This document shows, in pieces, positions 17,346 through 20,852 of a DNA stretch of 20,852 bases (the first letter of the stretch is position 1; each line of letters starts with the position of its first letter). The translations under genes were made by a program, and so were the position numbers. This DNA comes from a virus: positions 1-20,852 of IMG/VR virus record IMGVR_UViG_3300027770_000300; one strand, given 5' to 3'. The notes under the pieces were generated by a model that had not been told where the DNA came from, ran no database searches, and was given only the letters and a program-made list of their open reading frames with translations.

Positions 17346-17723
17346 ATGAAAGATCAATTTCAAGAAAAGTTCCCGTTTATTTCCTGCGTAAAGTCTAATG
17401 AAAAAGAATATGTAGGCATTATTATCAATTTTGATAATGTTATTGCCAGTATATACGACATATCAATGATGATAGATGAGCAGGAGAAAGTAGTATTCTT
17501 AGAATTAGGGGAAATATGGTGGTGGGAAAGTAATCGTAGAATTCCTATCAATATTTTTCTTAAATCAGAAATGCAACTCTTTAAACCATTTATTAAAACA
17601 TTTAATGCTAAAGAAGCATCATTGATGTTTGGACCTGCGGTTAATTTAAGTGAAATTGCAGAAAAAAGAGTTAAACGCAGATCAATCCAACTAGTAAGAT
17701 CTGTTAAGAGTATCCGTAACTGA
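17346..17723 (+). CDS. Conserved T4-like phage protein, 125 aa, unknown function
   Basis: The 125-aa protein has a beta-rich N-terminal half (FPFISCVKSNEKEYVGIIINFDNVIASIYDI), the Trp-rich segment LELGEIWWWESNRRIPINIFL (about 51-72), and a basic C-terminal part (EKRVKRRSIQLVRSVKS). The WWWES.R.IPI motif recurs in small proteins of T4-like cyanophages and related phages in my memory, none with a known role. The exact TATAAATA at 17299 suggests late expression. Its 3' end overlaps the opposite-strand DnaE-like gene by 20 bases. Confidence 0.78.
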   Translation: MKDQFQEKFPFISCVKSNEKEYVGIIINFDNVIASIYDISMMIDEQEKVVFLELGEIWWWESNRRIPINIFLKSEMQLFKPFIKTFNAKEASLMFGPAVNLSEIAEKRVKRRSIQLVRSVKSIRN

Positions 17724-18288
17724 ACTTTTCACAGATCAGATTTAATTGAACTATAATAACACTAGCATAGGAGATAGCATGAGCCTTTTTAAAGAAATAG
17801 GAATCTTCAGTTTTAGTCCATATTTCATCTTTGATAGACTGAAATCCGTTGGCCTTGCACATTGGGATGAGATGTTTTTTCCCAGGTCTGATCATAGCAA
17901 GGACCATGGCTAGTTCAATAATACTTGTTGGTTTTAATTCTCTAAGCAAGTTGTGATATCCGTTGATGTGGAACAATTGATCACATATATCTTTCTCATA
18001 TAGTAAATCCCACAGTGGTTCGATATTAAGCAATTCTGTTAAATGTTTTTCATTCTTAACGTCTTTATATGCTGTAACATTAAGAAAATCTATTTTAAAA
18101 TAGCCCCTATCCTCAGCAGATTTATAATCAATACTAGCAGTACCAGTTAACGGATTATATGGAATAGAGTGACAATATACACCTGTATTATGTTTTTTAA
18201 AAGTTCCATTATCATCAATCATAGCGGGAATATGTTTGATTATGTCAAGCACATTTTTTCTATCAGGAAAGTCTATATCTATGTCCAT
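17704..18288 (-). CDS. Miniature DnaE-like (Pol III alpha) protein, 194 aa
   Basis: The ATG at 18288 shares a base with the stop of dCMP deaminase. MDIDIDFPDR at the start matches the P-D-x-D-x-D-F-x-x-x-R palm motif of bacterial DnaE, whose two Asp are D401/D403 in E. coli. RGYFKIDFLNV (61-71) matches V-K-F-D-F-L-G-L, whose Asp is D555. IIELAMVLAMIRPGKKHLIP (123-142) matches the A-L-F-R-P-G-P finger region, and YFFKKAHAISYASVIIVQLNL (164-184) matches Y-G-F-N-K-S-H-x-x-A-Y-A-L. All landmarks occur in order but compressed into 194 residues, against about 1,160 for DnaE. The PHP domain, most of the palm and thumb, and the beta-clamp site are missing. Whether it polymerises, modulates the host replicase, or acts otherwise is unknown. 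Confidence 0.78.
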   Translation of the reverse strand: MDIDIDFPDRKNVLDIIKHIPAMIDDNGTFKKHNTGVYCHSIPYNPLTGTASIDYKSAEDRGYFKIDFLNVTAYKDVKNEKHLTELLNIEPLWDLLYEKDICDQLFHINGYHNLLRELKPTSIIELAMVLAMIRPGKKHLIPMCKANGFQSIKDEIWTKTEDSYFFKKAHAISYASVIIVQLNLICEKFSYGYS

Positions 18289-18815
18289 TATATTTGTTCA
18301 ACCTTTACACCCGATGCTTCAAGAAACGTAATGCCACTAGTATCCCGATAAGACTCGCGATATAGAACGTGCCTAATACCGCTTTGGTATATAAGTTTGG
18401 CACACTCCATACATGGAGCGTGGGTAATAAACATAGTAGCATCCATACCGCTATTTGTACTTTTGGCCAATTTCGCAATAGCATTTGATTCAGCATGTAA
18501 TACCTCTTGTTTAGTTTTTAGTTTATAACGACGAGTAGTTTCAAAACTTTCATTATCGTTCGCGCCTACTACAGTTTCTTCAAATGGCCACTGTTCGTAA
18601 ATCTCTTCGGGATCGAGCCAACCGCCAGCACTACCACCCATGTATTCTTTGTTCTCGCAATTGTTATCCCAACCTGCAGGAGTCCCATTATATCCATAAC
18701 TGATCACACTATCATCCTTGACAATGACCGCACCTACCTGTAATCGTTGGGCATGGCTAAGTTGGGCAGTACGAGTAGCCCAGTCCATGTACAGGTCAAT
18801 AAATTTTTGTTTCAT
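18288..18815 (-). CDS. cd: dCMP deaminase, 175 aa
   Basis: The start at 18815 overlaps the previous stop as ATGA; the longer frame to 18857 is rejected. Zinc-site motifs are H107-A-E109 (EVLHAESNAIAKLA) and PCMEC (134-138: ligands C135 and C138), the cytidine/deoxycytidylate deaminase signature. RLQVGAVIVKDDSVISYGYNGTPAG (24-48) is the typical substrate-pocket start of phage dCMP deaminases. Length is close to the T4 enzyme (193 aa). It converts dCMP to dUMP, feeding thymidylate synthesis for phage DNA. It is linked by overlap to a 57-aa gene upstream and the DnaE-like gene downstream. Confidence 0.95.
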   Translation of the reverse strand: MKQKFIDLYMDWATRTAQLSHAQRLQVGAVIVKDDSVISYGYNGTPAGWDNNCENKEYMGGSAGGWLDPEEIYEQWPFEETVVGANDNESFETTRRYKLKTKQEVLHAESNAIAKLAKSTNSGMDATMFITHAPCMECAKLIYQSGIRHVLYRESYRDTSGITFLEASGVKVEQI

Positions 18816-18985
18816 AATACAGGTGTAAATCTTTCTAAGAAACTTTCCACATAGCAACTATATTCTTGATCACTAGATTCTAGTCTATAATGAACCCACA
18901 TATGCCCGTTTAATTCAATTGTATGTAATACAACAAATGTTTCGGTAATAGTAGCCCACCTACTTCCTTCTTTTGGTATTTTCAT
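18812..18985 (-). CDS. Small protein, 57 aa, unknown function
   Basis: ATG 18985 overlaps the upstream stop (ATGA), and its stop TGA 18814-18812 overlaps the dCMP deaminase start, so it is a true member of the overlapping operon despite its size. The 57 residues look like a small beta-sheet with a final helix: SRWATITETFVVLHTIELN, MWVHYRLESSDQEYSCYVESF, LERFTPVL. No known family. Confidence 0.75.
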   Translation of the reverse strand: MKIPKEGSRWATITETFVVLHTIELNGHMWVHYRLESSDQEYSCYVESFLERFTPVL

Positions 18986-19371
18986 AATTCGCCGCTCTCT
19001 GCTAATTTCAACATTAGACTATAATGTTCGTAGGCTTTTTTCACTGCTGGATATTTGTTCTTAATATACTTCTCACGTTCTTTCAATTCAGTCATATGTT
19101 CAAACATTCTGTAATGACCGCGCTCATGTAAGTTATTATAAACTTCTGCTTCAAAGTCTGCAATACGTTCTAACTCACTCTCTGAAATTTCCACTGTTAG
19201 TAATCTTTCAGTTTCAAAGTTCATAGCATTCATTGCTGTTAATTCGTTATAGTCAGCAGGGTTGTTAAAATATTTCACATGCATACGTGTCATTTTATAG
19301 GCACGTTTGTTATCATCAATGACCTGCATATGATGATAGTTTACAAACTTTTGAACATTTTCTTGACTCAT
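18982..19371 (-). CDS. Conserved phage protein, 129 aa, mostly helical
   Basis: Start 19371 overlaps the upstream stop by four bases. The 129-aa protein has a short strand region (VNYHHMQVIDDNKRAYKMTRMHV) followed by long charged helices (ELTAMNAMNFETERLLTVEISESELERI, then DFEAEVYNNLHERGHYRMFEHM and a Lys/Glu-rich end). It is probably part of the replication/nucleotide operon. I recall similar unnamed proteins in T4-like cyanophages; there is no catalytic motif. Confidence 0.78.
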   Translation of the reverse strand: MSQENVQKFVNYHHMQVIDDNKRAYKMTRMHVKYFNNPADYNELTAMNAMNFETERLLTVEISESELERIADFEAEVYNNLHERGHYRMFEHMTELKEREKYIKNKYPAVKKAYEHYSLMLKLAESGEL

Positions 19372-20063
19372 TTTATACCCGCTTCTTTTAGTATTTCATT
19401 TACTAACAACACATCAGCGGGAGATTCTTTAAATTTTTTCAACCAGAATTTAATATCAAACGCTGGAGATATCATAGCTAATTGCTCATCATTCATCTTA
19501 CTAACCATATCTTTACCCGAGGACGAATTTAGTATTACCCAAGAACTAACTCTACCATTTAACATATCGTATACTGCTTTATTCAAACTAACCTGTGAAA
19601 AGTATTGTGCAAATTCTATATTATGCTCATCACCCCATTCCATCATGGTTTGTAATGTACGTTGTACAGCACTTTCAACAGGTTCTACTTTTAATGTTTC
19701 AAACAGATATTGATCATACAATTCATCTCGGCACCAATGGTCTAACTTAACACCGCTCTTAATTACAAAATCAATAAACTTAGTTGGATATAACGGATTT
19801 ACATTGTTGATAAAACTTCCGAACTTTACAAACGCATTATAATAACTACTATCTGCAAAATCATTATAACTTTTATTTTTCTTAGCATTCTGTGTCAGTT
19901 GCCAAAACCGATTAAATGCCATGAAGCCTGCTTGTACACGTTTCTCATCTTTTTGTAAGGCACGCCGTTTCCTTTCGCACATATGGGCTACAAGAGTCTT
20001 CTCTTGCATAAAACTCTTTTTGCAATGCACACAATTATACGGCTGATTTACCAATGCTATCAC
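19368..20063 (-). CDS. Cys/His zinc-finger protein, 231 aa
   Basis: Residues 11-29 carry C11-x2-C14-x12-H27-x-C29 (CVHCKKSFMQ ... AHMCE), a C2HC variant of the classic C2H2 finger, followed by a basic stretch (RKRRALQKDEKR). The remaining 190 residues are helical with aromatic residues (FNRFWQLT, YYNAFVKFGSF, PLYPTKFIDFVI). Single-finger proteins of this length near replication genes are known in T4-like marine phages but are uncharacterised. A DNA- or RNA-binding role is likely. It overlaps both neighbours by four bases. Confidence 0.75.
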   Translation of the reverse strand: MIALVNQPYNCVHCKKSFMQEKTLVAHMCERKRRALQKDEKRVQAGFMAFNRFWQLTQNAKKNKSYNDFADSSYYNAFVKFGSFINNVNPLYPTKFIDFVIKSGVKLDHWCRDELYDQYLFETLKVEPVESAVQRTLQTMMEWGDEHNIEFAQYFSQVSLNKAVYDMLNGRVSSWVILNSSSGKDMVSKMNDEQLAMISPAFDIKFWLKKFKESPADVLLVNEILKEAGIK

Positions 20064-20551
20064 TCGTATTCTTTCCTTTGCTTCTTATCAAATCCCATAC
20101 CATCTAACAATTCATCTTTTTCATCATCAGTCATTAGTCTAGCCAATAGCTTAACATCTTCAATTTTATAACTAGGGTGCAGCTCTGCTAATAACTTTTC
20201 AATTTTATTAAATTCTTTTTTAAGTGCAGGTAGATATGGGTGATACGTTTTGACTCCGGCACCGACTGCTGCGTATAGTTGCCATAACAATTTTTCGTTA
20301 TCTTTACCTAGACTAAAGTAGTTTTTATTTACTAATTCATTAGTACGTTCTATAAACCATTCTTGCAAATCGCTATCATTAGAGTCAACATTACTAACAT
20401 AGCGCATTAGGATATATGGACTGAATTCTTTTAATTCTAGTGTGGAGAGATTATCATAAAAGTCGTAATTTTTATTATCAACCGCAGCTAGCAATCGAGA
20501 TAAATCAAGTTCTCGTTTCTTTTTAGGTTTAGCTTTTTTTGCGGTTGCCAT
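20060..20551 (-). CDS. Helical phage protein, 163 aa, basic N-terminus
   Basis: The ATG at 20551 starts within the 3' end of the gene at 20529. A Lys-rich N-terminus (residues 2-14) is followed by helices: LSRLLAAVDNKNYDFYDNL, LKEFSPYILMRYVSNV (about 40-55), TNELVNKNYFSLGKDNEKLLWQLYAAVGAG (about 70-100) and a C-terminal acidic helix. The Y-x-L-M-R and NELVNK-x-Y-F motifs are familiar from T4-like phages. A clamp-loader small subunit (gp62-like) or another replication accessory is possible from size and place, but the clamp-loader partner gene is not seen, so I leave it unassigned. Confidence 0.72.
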   Translation of the reverse strand: MATAKKAKPKKKRELDLSRLLAAVDNKNYDFYDNLSTLELKEFSPYILMRYVSNVDSNDSDLQEWFIERTNELVNKNYFSLGKDNEKLLWQLYAAVGAGVKTYHPYLPALKKEFNKIEKLLAELHPSYKIEDVKLLARLMTDDEKDELLDGMGFDKKQRKEYE

Positions 20552-20780
20552 ATCGTTCTTCGTAATCTTTTGTTAGGTAATATGTTATTTTAACACGATC
20601 AATAGCTTCTTGTAAAGTGGGATTGAGTTTAGCGGCTCGGTGTATATTACCCCAGAGCTGACTTTCTCTTATTTGGTCTCTTATTGAGATATTCTCTTTA
20701 ACCAAATAGCGGTCAATGGAATCAGCCTGACGGACATATATAGTCTCACCCTTGTCTGGGCTTTCAAATATTTGAGCCAT
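20529..20780 (-). CDS. Conserved small T4-like phage protein, 83 aa
   Basis: ATG 20780 begins directly after the stop of the partial upstream gene. The 83-aa protein has a strand start (MAQIFESPDKGETIYVRQADS), a charged helix (ENISIRDQIRESQLWGNIHRAAK) and a final LQEAIDRVKITYYLTKDYEERYGN. Its pattern (QIFxSPDxGETIYVR, LWxxIHRAAKxNPxLQEAxDRVK) recalls small conserved proteins of cyanophage-type T4 relatives. No function known. Its 3' end overlaps the next gene by 23 bases. Confidence 0.8.
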   Translation of the reverse strand: MAQIFESPDKGETIYVRQADSIDRYLVKENISIRDQIRESQLWGNIHRAAKLNPTLQEAIDRVKITYYLTKDYEERYGNRKKS

Positions 20781-20852
20781 TTACCAACACCTTGTATAAT
20801 CTACCAATTCACTTTGACGACTAACTTCTTTGACAAAATATGCACAGGTAGG
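20781..20852 (-). CDS. C-terminal fragment of a CDS cut by the window edge
   Basis: The - strand frame is open from the window edge for 23 codons and stops at TAA 20783-20781, directly before the ATG of the next gene. The fragment ends ...VSRQSELVDYTRCW and looks like real protein. The immediate stop-start contact (TAAATG) matches the rest of the operon. Product unknown. Confidence 0.55.
   Translation of the reverse strand, partial: PTCAYFVKEVSRQSELVDYTRCW

Noticed and set aside
20060-20551. Firm call of clamp-loader small subunit gp62
   Set aside because: Size and neighbourhood fit, but no diagnostic motif could be matched and the partner gp44 is not in the window.
1-20852. Transposon, insertion sequence or integrase
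   Set aside because: No transposase or recombinase motifs, terminal inverted repeats or target duplications were found.

Overview
The window is best read as part of the genome of a T4-like (myovirus) phage, or a prophage-like contig of one. The evidence is a replication block with a gp41-type DnaB helicase and a gp61-type primase, a phage dCMP deaminase, a virion structural protein, a collagen-like fibre protein, TATAAATA-like late-promoter motifs, and very dense packing with ATGA/TAATG stop-start overlaps. The host cannot be read directly. A c551-type cytochrome c, an Ala/Lys-rich exported protein and a tmRNA with an ANDEQYALAA tag suggest a proteobacterium, perhaps an aquatic betaproteobacterium (inference).

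Region 1 (1-6231, + strand) is a hyperplastic early region of about twenty mostly small genes. Twelve near-perfect sigma70 promoters drive it, every one with TTGAC(A/T/C)-17 bp-TATAAT and most with the same initial transcribed bases (TATAATACACACA). Several -35 boxes are buried in the last codons of the upstream gene. Three intergenic cassettes share a stem-loop plus a perfect palindrome around the -35 box, like the promoter early stem-loop (PeSL) cassettes known from T4-type phages. One promoter transcribes a roughly 212-nt non-coding element closed by a 21-bp helix (628-839), an unassigned structured RNA. The region ends with an AAA+ ATPase, a small membrane protein and a small Cys/His protein in one operon, then a G-rich island (6231-6277). 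Beyond this the sequence becomes visibly more AT-rich.

Region 2 (6452-10860, mostly - strand) is an accessory region. It holds a secreted cytochrome c, a complete circularly permuted (two-piece) tmRNA gene with its own terminator, several short ORFs including one duplicated at its 5' end, a zinc-ribbon membrane protein, a GNAT-like protein, a collagen-like fibre fragment, an exported Ala/Lys-rich protein and a SAM methyltransferase.

Region 3 (10905-17723) holds a nucleotidyltransferase-like protein, a membrane-anchored PQQ-type beta-propeller, a YqgE/AlgH-family protein, the helicase and primase pair, a virion structural protein and a small conserved protein.

Region 4 (20852-17704, - strand) is one tightly overlapping operon. 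It has five unassigned phage proteins (one with a Cys/His finger) and a 57-aa ORF, followed by dCMP deaminase and a 194-aa protein that keeps the catalytic landmarks of bacterial DnaE (Pol III alpha). It looks like a nucleotide and replication module.

All identifications come from reading motifs by eye. No database search or folding program was run.
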